From positions 992,001 to 1,056,000 of the forward strand of contig NZ_CP060398.1 in NCBI RefSeq assembly GCF_015840915.1: a stretch of DNA of 64,000 nt, in the 5' to 3' direction. Source of the DNA: Synechococcus sp. CBW1002 (GTDB taxonomy: Bacteria > Cyanobacteriota > Cyanobacteriia > PCC-6307 > Cyanobiaceae). Under the pieces are notes generated by a model. The model was not told the origin of the DNA, did no database searches, and saw only the letters and a program-made list of their open reading frames with translations. The position numbers were made by a program, and so were the translations under genes. Each line of letters opens with the position of its first letter. Position 1 is the stretch's first letter. Positions 54,653-63,321 of the stretch are shown here, in pieces.

Positions 54653-55273
54653 TCAGCTCGCGGAATCGCCAGCGGTTTGGGCGGCCAGATAAGGGCGGAT
54701 CCAACGCTGGCCCCGCTCCAGCCAGAAGCGATCGAACAGGGGCTCGAAGGCGGTGGCGACCCGCTCGATGGCGACCTCCATCCGAGGCTTGCCGTAGACG
54801 AGGAACTGGGCGGTGGAGGCGGCGAAATAGCGGCGCCGGGCCTCGGCATCGTTGCGCTTGAAGGCTTCGCGGTAGAGGGCCTGACCCTCGCCGATCATCC
54901 GGATCACCGCTGGTGAAAAGGTGATGCGGCTGCCATCCGGCAGGGTGATGCAGCGCTCGTTGATGAAGCCGATCACGGTCCGCATGCAGTCGCGGGTGCG
55001 GTCGGCGGACAGGGCTTCGGCGTCGCCGCGACGGAAGCCCCACTGCAGGCAGCCGTTGGTCACCTCCAGCACCCGCAGCAGCGCCAGCTTGTCGAGCTGC
55101 TCCGTTGGGAGGGCCATGATCGCAGCCATCTCAGCGCTGATGGCAGCCCGGAAACCCTCCGCGTCAGCGGAGAAATACTCCTCCAGCTCACGGATCCGAC
55201 CGAGAGCATCCCAGTCGATCGCCGCCCCGGGGGGTGAATCCGTTTCGGCAGGGGACTCACTGCTCTGCTGCAT
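54653..55273 (-). CDS. Conserved hypothetical protein
   Basis: A 206-residue protein, acidic at the N-terminus and helical throughout. Blocks such as MAALPTEQLDKLALLRV-like LPTEQLDKLALLRVLEV, DCMRTVIGFINERCI and STAQFLVYGKPRMEVAIERV are regular enough for a folded protein of the phycobilisome era or similar, but I cannot assign a family. It has no signal peptide or membrane segment. ATG at 55273 is selected; a longer frame to 55429 would run into the carotenoid oxygenase gene. It diverges from that gene and converges with hisB. Codon use matches the core. Confidence 0.7.
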   Translation of the reverse strand: MQQSSESPAETDSPPGAAIDWDALGRIRELEEYFSADAEGFRAAISAEMAAIMALPTEQLDKLALLRVLEVTNGCLQWGFRRGDAEALSADRTRDCMRTVIGFINERCITLPDGSRITFSPAVIRMIGEGQALYREAFKRNDAEARRRYFAASTAQFLVYGKPRMEVAIERVATAFEPLFDRFWLERGQRWIRPYLAAQTAGDSAS

Positions 55274-55391
55274 GGCACCGGTGCCGTTGCGGGAATCATG
55301 GCGGCGACCGACCGTCTGGTGCACCCTCGCGTTGTCACACTCTGTTACGGGATGATGGCTGCAGCCTGATCCATATCCTCCCCACCTCCCC

Positions 55392-56960
55392 ATGACCCTC
55401 GCCCCCAGTCGTGACCCCGGATCCCCCACAGGATCGGCAGCAGCCGGATCCGCCTCCGGCCGATCGGGAGCTGCCTACGACCGAGCCGACTGGGCCAGTG
55501 CATTCCGCAATGTGCTCGGCGAACTGGATCGGGTGCCGCTGAACGCCGTGCGCGGCACGATTCCGCCGGACCTGGCCGGCACCCTCTACCGCAACGGGCC
55601 GGGCCGGCTGGAGCGGGGCGGCCACTGGCTGCACCATCCCTTCGATGGCGACGGCATGATCACCGCCCTGCGCTTCGAGGCGGGCCAGGCCGTGCTCACC
55701 AACCGCTTTGTGCGCACCGAGGGCTGGCTGGAGGAGGAGGCCGCGGGCCGCTTTCTCTATCGCGGCGTCTTCGGCAGCCAGAAGCCCGGTGGCCTGCTGG
55801 CCAATGCCTTCGATCTGCGCATGAAGAACATCGCCAACACCCATGTGGTGCGGCTCGGCGATCAGCTGCTGGCCCTGTGGGAGGCCAGCTCCCCCCACGC
55901 CCTCGATCCGGACACACTCGAGACCCGAGGCCTCACGCTGCTGGATGGGGTGCTGGGCAAGGGGGAGGCCTTCAGTGCCCATCCCCGCTTCGATCCCGGG
56001 CACCACGGGGAGGCCCGCATGGTCACCTTCGGGGTCAAGGCCGGCCCGCGCAGCACGATCCGCTTGATGGAGTTCGCCGCCAGCGGCCCGCGCGCCGGCC
56101 AGCTGCTGGCTGACCGTCACGACAGCGTGGCCGGCTTCGCTTTCCTGCACGACTTCGCGATCACACCGCGCTACGCCGTGTTTCTCCAGAACGCCGTGGC
56201 CTTCAACCCCCTCCCCTTCGTGGCGGGTCTCAAGGGGGCGGCCCAGTGCCTGGCCTCCAAGCCCGGCGAGCAGGGCCACTTCCTGATCGTGCCGCGCCCT
56301 GGCGCCACGGCCGCTGGCGACTCCGCCGCCGAACCCACGGCGCCGATCGTGGTGCCAGCGCCAGAGGGCTTCGTGTTCCACCACCTCAACGCCTTCGAGG
56401 ATGCCGCCACAGGCGAGCTGGTGGTGGATTCGATCTTCTACGACGACTTCCCGTCGATTGATCCGGGCGTGGATTTCCGCGCCGTGGACTTCGACACCCT
56501 CCCCGCTGGCCGCCTGGTGCGCACCCGCATCGATCTGGAGCACCGCACCGCCGCCAGCACCGTGCTGGAGGAGCGCTGCTGCGAGTTCGCCATGGTGAAC
56601 CCCGAGCGCCAGGGCCTCGATGCCCGCTACGGCTGGACGGCGGTGGCCGAATGTGAGCGGGGCAACGCTCCGCTGCAGGCGATCGAGAAGCTTGATCTGC
56701 ACACCTGCGAGCGCCGGGTCTGGAGTGCGGCGCCGCGGGGCTTCGTCAGTGAGCCGGTGATGGTGCCGCGGCCTGCGACCGCGACCAGCGCACCCCGCGC
56801 AGAAGACGACGGCTGGGTGCTGAACCTGGTCTGGAACGGGGCCCGCTGTGCCAGCGATCTGGTGATCCTCCATGCCGCCGACCTGAGCGAGCAGGCCGTG
56901 CTGGAACTGCCGCTGGCGATTCCCTACGGATTGCACGGCAGCTGGGCACCCCTGGGGTAG
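55392..56960 (+). CDS. Carotenoid oxygenase (apocarotenoid oxygenase family)
   Basis: An RPE65/CCD-family enzyme that cleaves carotenoids or apocarotenoids with a ferrous iron held by four His. The 522-residue protein shows TLYRNGPGRLE near 57, HHPFDGDGMI, NTHVVRLGDQLLALWEAS near 137, FLHDFAITPRYAVF near 253 (His ligand), VFHHLNAFEDAATGE near 327 (His ligand) and PYGLHGSWAP at the C-terminus (last His ligand). This is the seven-bladed propeller layout. ATG at 55392 is the start. Probable product is a retinal-like or apocarotenal compound. Substrate not assigned. Confidence 0.92.
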   Translation: MTLAPSRDPGSPTGSAAAGSASGRSGAAYDRADWASAFRNVLGELDRVPLNAVRGTIPPDLAGTLYRNGPGRLERGGHWLHHPFDGDGMITALRFEAGQAVLTNRFVRTEGWLEEEAAGRFLYRGVFGSQKPGGLLANAFDLRMKNIANTHVVRLGDQLLALWEASSPHALDPDTLETRGLTLLDGVLGKGEAFSAHPRFDPGHHGEARMVTFGVKAGPRSTIRLMEFAASGPRAGQLLADRHDSVAGFAFLHDFAITPRYAVFLQNAVAFNPLPFVAGLKGAAQCLASKPGEQGHFLIVPRPGATAAGDSAAEPTAPIVVPAPEGFVFHHLNAFEDAATGELVVDSIFYDDFPSIDPGVDFRAVDFDTLPAGRLVRTRIDLEHRTAASTVLEERCCEFAMVNPERQGLDARYGWTAVAECERGNAPLQAIEKLDLHTCERRVWSAAPRGFVSEPVMVPRPATATSAPRAEDDGWVLNLVWNGARCASDLVILHAADLSEQAVLELPLAIPYGLHGSWAPLG

Positions 56961-57012
56961 GTCCAGGCCCCGAGGCTCAAACCATGTAGCTCAACGAATT
57001 CCGTGATCCCAT

Positions 57013-57621
57013 TCAGGTGTCTTCGTGCAGTGGGGGGCGTTGGAAGGCATCGACCAGCTCCCGGGTCAATCGGGTGCGGTGGTACCGCATGTGACAGAGC
57101 TGTTCCTTGTAGATGCCGCCGTAGAACAGCAAGAGCCCGGCCGCGAACCCCATCAGCCCCACCTGCACCAAGGCCAAGTTGGGTTCTGGTCCAAAGGCGT
57201 AGACGATCACGAGCAGGAAGAGCAGCGCCAGCACGACGCCGCCCACGTACACCAGCACACTCGACCAGGTCTCGGCTAAACGGATGCGATCCATCACCGT
57301 TTTGTCGCACCAGCGGGTCAGGGCGGGATCGGGGGTGGCCTCCGGTTGCAGCAAGGGCTCGTCACTCCTGTTCCAGCTGCGGAAGTCGCTACCCCCAAGC
57401 ACCACGATCCGCTTCAGCCAGGCAGGGAGCCGCCCAGCTGTCTGCCGCCCTGGCAGGAGCACATCACGCCGCCAGCGGCCAGGATCCACCGGCCGGCAGG
57501 AGGCGTCACAGTCGACCAGATAGGCATGCCAACACTCCAGGTGATTCCGGCAGAGCGGCACTCCCGGCGTTGCCTCCGGCTCACCACAGACCACACAGCC
57601 AGGGGATCGGTCCGCAGTCAT
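57013..57621 (-). CDS. Hypothetical membrane protein with Cys-rich N-terminus
   Basis: A 202-residue protein. The N-terminus has CVVCGEPEATPGVPLC and CDASC, which resemble a small zinc-binding unit. Two membrane segments, LVYVGGVVLALLFLLVIVYA and LVQVGLMGFAAGLLLFYGGI, lie near 123-170, followed by a basic tail. I do not recognise the family. It is downstream of the pilin-like gene on the same strand with 58 bases between them. Function unknown. Confidence 0.6.
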   Translation of the reverse strand: MTADRSPGCVVCGEPEATPGVPLCRNHLECWHAYLVDCDASCRPVDPGRWRRDVLLPGRQTAGRLPAWLKRIVVLGGSDFRSWNRSDEPLLQPEATPDPALTRWCDKTVMDRIRLAETWSSVLVYVGGVVLALLFLLVIVYAFGPEPNLALVQVGLMGFAAGLLLFYGGIYKEQLCHMRYHRTRLTRELVDAFQRPPLHEDT

Positions 57622-57679
57622 CAGGGTGTTGCCGCAGTGTGCTCATACTGCTCAGCCATGGCGGAATCAAACCGAGCCT

Positions 57680-58060
57680 TCAGGGTTTGGGACAGGGGGC
57701 GGGAAAGAGATCGGACTCGCAGGGGGCTGCGGTGACCAGGGCGGCGACGCCAGGATCAAGCGACGCTGGCTTCGGACATTTCACGAAAATGCCACTCGCC
57801 CCCTTGCTTTCGTCGCTGAAATTGCAGCCCTCGGGTGCGGTGATCTCATTGCCATCAAGCGATAGAACTCCTTTGTCATCCAATGTGAGATTGCCGTCAG
57901 AGCGGCGCAGCTGAATCTGCAGCCGTTCGGCGAAAGCATCGGCGGCGGTCTGACCGGTGAGATCGGTATTGCTGCGCAGTGGCGTCGAGAGCAGCTGCAC
58001 CATGAAGGGAGCTCCGATACCGAGCAGGGTGGCGGCGATCAGAAGGGCGACAAGATTCAT
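57680..58060 (-). CDS. Putative pilin-like protein
   Basis: A 126-residue protein with a hydrophobic N-terminus (LVALLIAATLLGIGAPF) followed by an amphipathic segment (DAFAERLQIQLRR) and a Cys-containing C-terminal part. This organisation is like type IV pilins and pseudopilins, though no clear prepilin peptidase site is seen before the hydrophobic segment. Its helix and the one in the upstream broken gene look related. ATG at 58060 lies 10 bases after the upstream stop. The gene may belong to a pilus or secretion accessory set. Confidence 0.5.
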   Translation of the reverse strand: MNLVALLIAATLLGIGAPFMVQLLSTPLRSNTDLTGQTAADAFAERLQIQLRRSDGNLTLDDKGVLSLDGNEITAPEGCNFSDESKGASGIFVKCPKPASLDPGVAALVTAAPCESDLFPAPCPKP

Positions 58061-58069
58061 GTCCAGGCC

Positions 58070-58944
58070 TCAATCATCGAACTCCAGAGTGAGGGTTTCG
58101 GTACAGTCGACCTCACTACCCGGACTAGGGCTCTGATCGTCAACTCTTCTGTTCTTCTCCCAATTCTTGGCTCGGATGATTCCCCCATACTTATTCCAGG
58201 CATCACCGTCAGGATTATCTTTATATTTTTTGTCATCCTCGTCAGGCACCTTGCAGAGCTTGGGCTCGGTGTCGTCGTCACCTCCGGAGCTGATCTGGGG
58301 CGGCTTGACCGAGGCATCTACTTTGGAGCAATCTTCATCGCTGATGTCGTGAACCCGCACATAAAGCTCGTCACTGCTGGAAACCGATTTCCCCAGGGGA
58401 GACTTGGTCGCCAATGCAATTTGTCCGACCTCTGAGGCTGAGCCTCGGAATACGTTCTGGCCGTCGTATTCAAGTCGCTTTTTTCATTATCACTTTGCCA
58501 ATCACCATTCTTATCGTAAAGGCTATAGCAGATATCAGCTTCTCCCTCGGTTTCGTCGCCAGCGCCAAGTTCGCTACTCAGATACAAGGGCTGCCAGGCC
58601 ACTGCAAAGAATTTGTCCCCCTCCTCACCTATCTTACATTCCACGAAGTTATCCACGACGGTGTTATGGCCGGTGGGAATAGCATTGTCGTCCGGCCAGA
58701 ACTGTTCGCAGATCTCAGGAATGGTCAGACCTTTTAAGTCGACCCGGCCCACCTCTGCAGCCTGCTTTCAAACGGCAATCGCGTTGGATTCAGCTAGGGA
58801 GAAATTGCTCTTCTGTCGAGACGTCTCGACAGGCAACAGGGCCAGCCGCATCATGGGCGGCGCCACTAGACCCATGATCGCGGTCGCGACTAAAATTGCT
58901 GCCAGCTGGCCCAAGGGCTTCCCCTTTGCGCTCTGCCTGATCTT
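58070..58944 (-). pseudogene. Pilin-like gene broken by a stop and a frameshift
   Basis: Read on the minus strand, the frame from 58944 gives KGKPLGQLAAILVATAIMGL and SNFSLAESNAIAV, a pilin-type hydrophobic helix and amphipathic segment. It is interrupted by a TGA at 58768-58770. It then continues as KQAAEVGRVDLKG to near 58485. At a run of six A's (58479-58484, T's on the plus strand) the frame changes, and RLEYDGQNVFRGSASEV, then SDELYVRVHDIS, runs on to the stop at 58070. The reconstructed protein would be about 290 residues. No ATG starts it, only the in-frame TTG of the PLG stretch. A sequencing error at the A-run is possible for the second break but not for the TGA. It precedes the intact pilin-like gene by 10 bases. 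Confidence 0.55.
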
Positions 58945-59055
58945 TTACAGTAACCAGCCTGTCGGCTTTCCTCTCCAATGAGAGATGAAAACGCGATGAA
59001 TAGGGGATGAGGAGTTTCAGGAAGGCGCCGCAAGGCTGATTGCCGCGATGGCGGC

Positions 59056-59787
59056 TCAGATCGTGCTGGTCAGCACCCGCGGGCCGGTGGGTGCCGCGCC
59101 GAGGGGGTCGGCTTCCACGCTGACGCTGAGGCTGCTGGCCTGGCTGGTGGGAAAGGGCGGGATCAGCATGGCCACATGGCCCTGGGCGGTGGGTTTGAAG
59201 GCGACGCAGCCCACCTGCCGGCCGTTCACGTTGGCCCAGAGCCGATAGACATGGTGGGGCGGCGGCGGCGGCAGATCATTGAGCATCAGGATGTTGTTGG
59301 TGGGGCTGCCGGTCACGAGCACCTCGCCGAACGCCTGGTCGCGGCCCTCCATCGCCCGCAGAGGCAGGCGCCGGCTGGCCGGCATGAGGGTGGCCGAAGG
59401 CGGCACCGTCAGCTGGAGCTGCGCCAGCTGCTGACGGGTCTGGTGCAGCTCCATGCCGAGGAACAGCAGCCCCAGGGAGAGCAGGCCAGGCACCAGCCAC
59501 GACGGAGCGGCCACACGGCGGCTGACCTGGGGTTGCGGCGCCGGGCTCAGCAAGCGGCGACGCACGCCCTCTGGTGCCGGCTGCGTCGCCGGCAGAGCCA
59601 GGGGCAGCAGCTCGAGGGTGGTGCGGAAGTCCTCCAGCCGCTGGTGCAGCTCCGGTCGTTGCAGCAGCAACAGCGTCAGCTGCTCCCGTTCCTCTTCGTC
59701 CAGATCCCCCAGGGCATGGCCGGCCAGCAGGGCATCGACGGCGGCGTCCGGGTTGGTGGCCTCTGGGTTGGCGTCGTGCGGTGTCAT
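59056..59787 (-). CDS. Anti-sigma factor, RskA-like
   Basis: A 243-residue regulator that probably holds the upstream ECF sigma factor at the membrane. An N-terminal cytoplasmic anti-sigma part (about 15-85) is followed by one membrane span (WLVPGLLSLGLLFLGMEL, near 98-115) and a C-terminal periplasmic RskA-type domain with FGEVLVTGSPTNNILML, the run LPPPPPHHVYRLW and VGCVAFKP. ATG at 59787 overlaps the sigma-factor stop by four bases. The sensing signal is not known. Regulated proteolysis in response to envelope stress is typical of the family. Confidence 0.85.
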   Translation of the reverse strand: MTPHDANPEATNPDAAVDALLAGHALGDLDEEEREQLTLLLLQRPELHQRLEDFRTTLELLPLALPATQPAPEGVRRRLLSPAPQPQVSRRVAAPSWLVPGLLSLGLLFLGMELHQTRQQLAQLQLTVPPSATLMPASRRLPLRAMEGRDQAFGEVLVTGSPTNNILMLNDLPPPPPHHVYRLWANVNGRQVGCVAFKPTAQGHVAMLIPPFPTSQASSLSVSVEADPLGAAPTGPRVLTSTI

Positions 59788-60368
59788 GGTGTGCTCCGGA
59801 AATCAATCAGCAACTCCCGCAGGCGGATCAGGCCCTGGCGGGAACGGGTCTTGACGGTGCCCAGGGGCAGGTTCAGCCGCTGCCCGATCGCCGACTGGCT
59901 CAGGCCTTCGTAATACGCCAGCTCCAGCACCTGCCGTTGATTGGCGGGGATCGTCGCGAGGGCACGGCGCACCCGCTGGCTGAGGTCATCCGCCTCGGCG
60001 GACTCCTGGGGGCTGCGCACGGCCTGCGGGAACAGCTGCTCCGACCAGCGTTGCACCAGCTGCCAGCGATTGCTCCGCTGATTGAGGCGGTTGATCGCCA
60101 TCGAGCGGGTGAGCAGCAGCAGGTAGGCCAGCACCGGCCCGCGGGAGGGCTCGTAGCGGTCCTGCCTCCAGTAACGCAGGAAGACATCGTGGCAGAGGTC
60201 TTCCGCCTCCTGGTTCGAGCGGCACAACCGCAGCGCCAGGCGGAAGACGGGCCCGCCGTAGGCGTCGTAGAGCGCGCCGAGATCGGTGGGGCTCGGCGGA
60301 TCGGACGCGAGCCCCTGCACCAGGGGCCTGGCGGCAGCGACATTCGGTTGTTGAGGAGGGAATTCCAC
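59784..60368 (-). CDS. ECF RNA polymerase sigma factor
   Basis: A 194-residue extracytoplasmic-function sigma factor with region 2 (ALRLCRSNQEAEDLCHDVFLR near 47-67, recognised -10 part) and region 4 (IPANQRQVLELAYYEGLSQS and LPLGTVKTRSRQGLIRL near 150-185, a helix-turn-helix for the -35 element), with the SigK-like LGTVKTR. It lacks region 1.1 and 3, as in the class. The ATG at 60368 is preferred. It diverges from the secreted DM13 protein gene, and both may be read from the 204-base space between them. Confidence 0.93.
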   Translation of the reverse strand: MEFPPQQPNVAAARPLVQGLASDPPSPTDLGALYDAYGGPVFRLALRLCRSNQEAEDLCHDVFLRYWRQDRYEPSRGPVLAYLLLLTRSMAINRLNQRSNRWQLVQRWSEQLFPQAVRSPQESAEADDLSQRVRRALATIPANQRQVLELAYYEGLSQSAIGQRLNLPLGTVKTRSRQGLIRLRELLIDFRSTP

Positions 60369-60572
60369 TGGGAAGTGGCCGATCAGGCTCTGTCAGCAGG
60401 CGCCATCAACAGGCACCGTCTGATGGGGATACCGCTGAGCAGCCTGATCGGTTTGGCGGAACGGGCAGCGGCTGCAGCACTGCCGTGGGCGGGAATGGTG
60501 GCGTCCCAATCCGAAACCTCATCCCACCGGTACCTCCTCTGCCCACCCTCACACCCCCAGTCCTCGTTCGTC

Positions 60573-61076
60573 ATGACCTTGTTCTCTTCACCCGTGGCCC
60601 GCTCCTCTGCCCTGGCCCTGGTCGGCGCCACCCTGCTCTGGGGTGCGGCGCTCCATGCCGAATCCATGTCCAAACCGATGACCAAACCCATGCAGAAAGA
60701 GGCCGCCGGGATGACGGCCTCTGCCATGGCCAAGGGGAATTTCCGGATGGGGGAGAAACCTGTGAGCGGTGGTTTCTCGATCCACAGCGAAGGCGGCAAG
60801 CAGGTGCTCAAGCTCAGCAAGGACTTCAAGACCAGCGACACGGCCCCCGATCTGAAGATCGTCTTCAGCCCGTCCCCCACCCCCCTGGCCAGCAGCAAGG
60901 CCCCCGCTTACCCGCTCAAGCCCGGCAGCTACACGATCCTGGCGCCCCTGAAAACGAGCCAAGGGGGGCAGAGCTACACCATCCCCGCCTCGATCGATCT
61001 CAGCAAGCAGGGCTCGGTGCTGATCTGGTGCCAGAAGTTCAACGCCACCATGGCCTGGGCACCGCTGAAGTCCTGA
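60573..61076 (+). CDS. Secreted DM13-domain protein
   Basis: A 167-residue exported protein with a signal peptide ending near AALHAESM. The DM13 domain, about residues 55-165, is an electron-transfer-type beta fold; GGFSIHSEGGKQVLKLS, LKPGSYTILAPL and VLIWCQKFNATMAWAPL with the conserved Cys are visible. It diverges from the ECF sigma factor. In other bacteria, secreted proteins beside SigK/RskA modules are the main targets of the sigma factor, so this may be its output. Function uncertain; a redox or envelope-sensing role is likely. Confidence 0.82.
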   Translation: MTLFSSPVARSSALALVGATLLWGAALHAESMSKPMTKPMQKEAAGMTASAMAKGNFRMGEKPVSGGFSIHSEGGKQVLKLSKDFKTSDTAPDLKIVFSPSPTPLASSKAPAYPLKPGSYTILAPLKTSQGGQSYTIPASIDLSKQGSVLIWCQKFNATMAWAPLKS

Positions 61077-61099
61077 CTTACCGAACCTCGCCAGATGGA

Positions 61100-61714
61100 T
61101 CAGCCCAGCAGAGCGCGCAGCTGGGGTTCCAGCAGGGTGAAGGCTCTTCCGCGGTGGCCGAGGCGGGCTTTCTCCGTATTGGCCATCTCCGCGAAGGTCA
61201 GCCCGGCTTCCTCCACGAAAAAGACCGGGTCGTAACCGAAGCCACCGGATCCGCGCGGCGTCGCGAGGATCGTGCCCGGACAGATCCCCTCCACCTCCAG
61301 ACGGATGGTGCCGCCGGGATCCGCCACCGCCAGGGCAGCGATGAACTCGGCCGCACGGCTGGCGACCGGGTCAGCCTTCTGGGCGGTGGCCAGCTCCTTC
61401 AGCAGGCGGTCGATCCGGGCGGAGTCTGTGGCGGCGTAGCGGGCCGAGTGCACGCCCGGAGCTCCGCCGAGGGCCTCCACGGCCAGGCCCGAATCGTCGG
61501 CGAGGGCCCAGGCGCCTGTGGCGCGGGCCACGGCGGTGGCTTTGAGGCGGGCGTTCTCAGCGAAGCTGCTGCCGGTTTCCTCCACCTCCAGGCCCTGCGG
61601 CTGGGGCCGGATCTCCAGGCCCAGCCCGGCGAGCAGATGGCTGAACTCACGCACCTTGCCGGCATTGCCGCTGGCGATCACCAGCACGGATGTTGGGGAG
61701 GAAGAGGCGGCCAT
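61100..61714 (-). CDS. rdgB: XTP/dITP diphosphatase (RdgB/HAM1)
   Basis: Removes non-canonical nucleotides (XTP, dITP, ITP) from the pool before they enter DNA. The 204-residue protein has IASGNAGKVREF near 13, GSSFAENARLKA, ADDSGLAVEALGGAPGVHSARYA near 72 and GFGYDPVFFVEEAGLTFAEM near 158, with the HRGRAF C-terminus. The ATG at 61714 sits right after the upstream gene's stop by 31 bases. Length and motifs match the family. Confidence 0.96.
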   Translation of the reverse strand: MAASSSPTSVLVIASGNAGKVREFSHLLAGLGLEIRPQPQGLEVEETGSSFAENARLKATAVARATGAWALADDSGLAVEALGGAPGVHSARYAATDSARIDRLLKELATAQKADPVASRAAEFIAALAVADPGGTIRLEVEGICPGTILATPRGSGGFGYDPVFFVEEAGLTFAEMANTEKARLGHRGRAFTLLEPQLRALLG

Positions 61715-61745
61715 CGGTGGTGCAGCGGTTGGAGAGCGACCCGGC

Positions 61746-63212
61746 TTAGATCCCCTCGGCGAGCTGCCGCCCCCAGTGCAGCACGGCGTCTACCCGGTCC
61801 TGGCTCGGGGCTTCGCAGTAGAGGCGCAGTAACGGTTCGGTGCCCGAAAACCGCAGCATCAGCCAGTGGCTGGGGCCGAGGCGCAGCTTGACGCCATCGG
61901 TGGTGATCACCTCCTGCACCGCGGCGCCGGCCACCTCCGCCGGCGGGGTGTCCGCCAGGAAAGCCTCCAGACGGCTGCGAGTCGCCATGTCCGGCAGGCG
62001 CAGATCAAGGCGGTCGTAGGCCGCGGCGCCGCCGCAGCGCTGCTGCAGGGCGTCGATGCGGGCCCCCAGGGGAAGGCCGCCCTCCACCAGGGCCTCGATC
62101 AGCAACAGGGCCGCGAACAGGGCATCCCGCTCCGGCAGGTGCATGCCAAATCCCACTCCACCCGATTCCTCACCGCCCACCAGCACCCTGCCGCTGAGCA
62201 TCTCGGCGGCGATGTACTTGAAGCCCACGGCCTTCTCCATCACGGGGCGGCCCAGGTCTTCGGCCACCTGCTGCATCAGGTCCGAGCCGCTCACGGTCTT
62301 GATCACCGTGCCCGGCAACTGGCGGGCACGGGCCAGGTGGTCGATGAACAGGGGCATCAGCAGCTGGGTGCTGCAGAAGCGGCCGTGTTCATCGACTGCA
62401 GCGATGCGGTCGCCGTCACCGTCGAAGACGATGCCCACCGCCGGCCGGCCCGCCAGGGTGGAGGCGCGCACCTCGGCGACCAGCTCGCCCAGATAGGGGG
62501 CCAACGGCTCGGGTGGGTTGCCGCCGAACAGGGGATCCCGATGCGAGCGGATCTCGCGGAGGTGGTCTGCAGCGGCAGCTTCCGGCAGCAGGCGGGGCAG
62601 GCCTCCGGCCGCTGAGCCGTGCATCGGGTCGACGATCACCTGCAGCCCCAGCCGCTCCAGTCCGGCGCTCAGCTCAGCCGTGTCCACCTTCGCCCGCAGG
62701 CCCGCCAGGTAGCTCCCCATGGCATCGAAGCGCAGGGTGGCCCCGGGGATCGGCACGGTGATGCCGCCCGCCGCCAGCCGCTGCTCCACCCGCTTGGTGA
62801 AGCTGCCTTCCACTGATCCGCCGAAGGGGCCCTTGATCTTCAGACCCAGCCATTCGGGAGGGTTGTGGCTGGCGGTGATCACCAGGGCCCCGAGGGCGCC
62901 GCGCTCCACCACGGCCCAGCTGGCGGCGGGGGTGGGGATGGCGCTGTCCGCCAGCACCGGCACCAGGTCGGCGCCGCGCACCGCCGCTGCGATCGCCTCG
63001 GCCAGTTCGGGGGCCAGGAAACGGCGGTCGTAGCCGATCACCACCTCGCGGCTGCTGAGGCCTTCGGGCGCGGCATGCTCCAGTTCGCGCGCCGCGGCGG
63101 CCGCCACCGGCAGCAGGCGCTCCACGGTGATGTCCACCCCGAGGATGCCGCGCCAGCCATCGGTGCCGAAGACGATCGGGCTGGCCTCCAGGGGCAGGGG
63201 GGCAGAGGCCAT
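61746..63212 (-). CDS. Phosphoglucomutase/phosphomannomutase family protein
   Basis: A 488-residue alpha-D-phosphohexomutase, interconverting hexose 6- and 1-phosphates for nucleotide-sugar supply. The catalytic Ser is in ITASHNPPEWLGLKIKGPFG near 111, the metal loop is FDGDGDRIAAV near 248, the sugar-binding loop is GGEESGGVGFGMHLPERD near 349, and the phosphate-binding tail is RFSGTEPLLRLYCEAPS near 455. The GTDGWRGILG start is typical of the cyanobacterial phosphoglucomutase group. It is upstream of rdgB on the same strand. Preference for glucose or mannose cannot be told. Confidence 0.92.
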   Translation of the reverse strand: MASAPLPLEASPIVFGTDGWRGILGVDITVERLLPVAAAAARELEHAAPEGLSSREVVIGYDRRFLAPELAEAIAAAVRGADLVPVLADSAIPTPAASWAVVERGALGALVITASHNPPEWLGLKIKGPFGGSVEGSFTKRVEQRLAAGGITVPIPGATLRFDAMGSYLAGLRAKVDTAELSAGLERLGLQVIVDPMHGSAAGGLPRLLPEAAAADHLREIRSHRDPLFGGNPPEPLAPYLGELVAEVRASTLAGRPAVGIVFDGDGDRIAAVDEHGRFCSTQLLMPLFIDHLARARQLPGTVIKTVSGSDLMQQVAEDLGRPVMEKAVGFKYIAAEMLSGRVLVGGEESGGVGFGMHLPERDALFAALLLIEALVEGGLPLGARIDALQQRCGGAAAYDRLDLRLPDMATRSRLEAFLADTPPAEVAGAAVQEVITTDGVKLRLGPSHWLMLRFSGTEPLLRLYCEAPSQDRVDAVLHWGRQLAEGI

Positions 63213-63321
63213 GGGGGCGAAATCAAGGCGGCGCTGCCCTGGTCGTAGCAGCCCACCCGCCCGCCGGTGCCTTTCCGGGTGCCGGCCGGTGGGCAGGCCA
63301 CCGCCTCCCTAGCCTGCGGCG

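Noticed and set aside
58477-58486. Programmed -1 frameshift at the A6 run
   Set aside because: The slippery heptamer is not aligned with the zero frame as in known sites, and an in-frame TGA upstream points to decay. I keep it only as a possibility.
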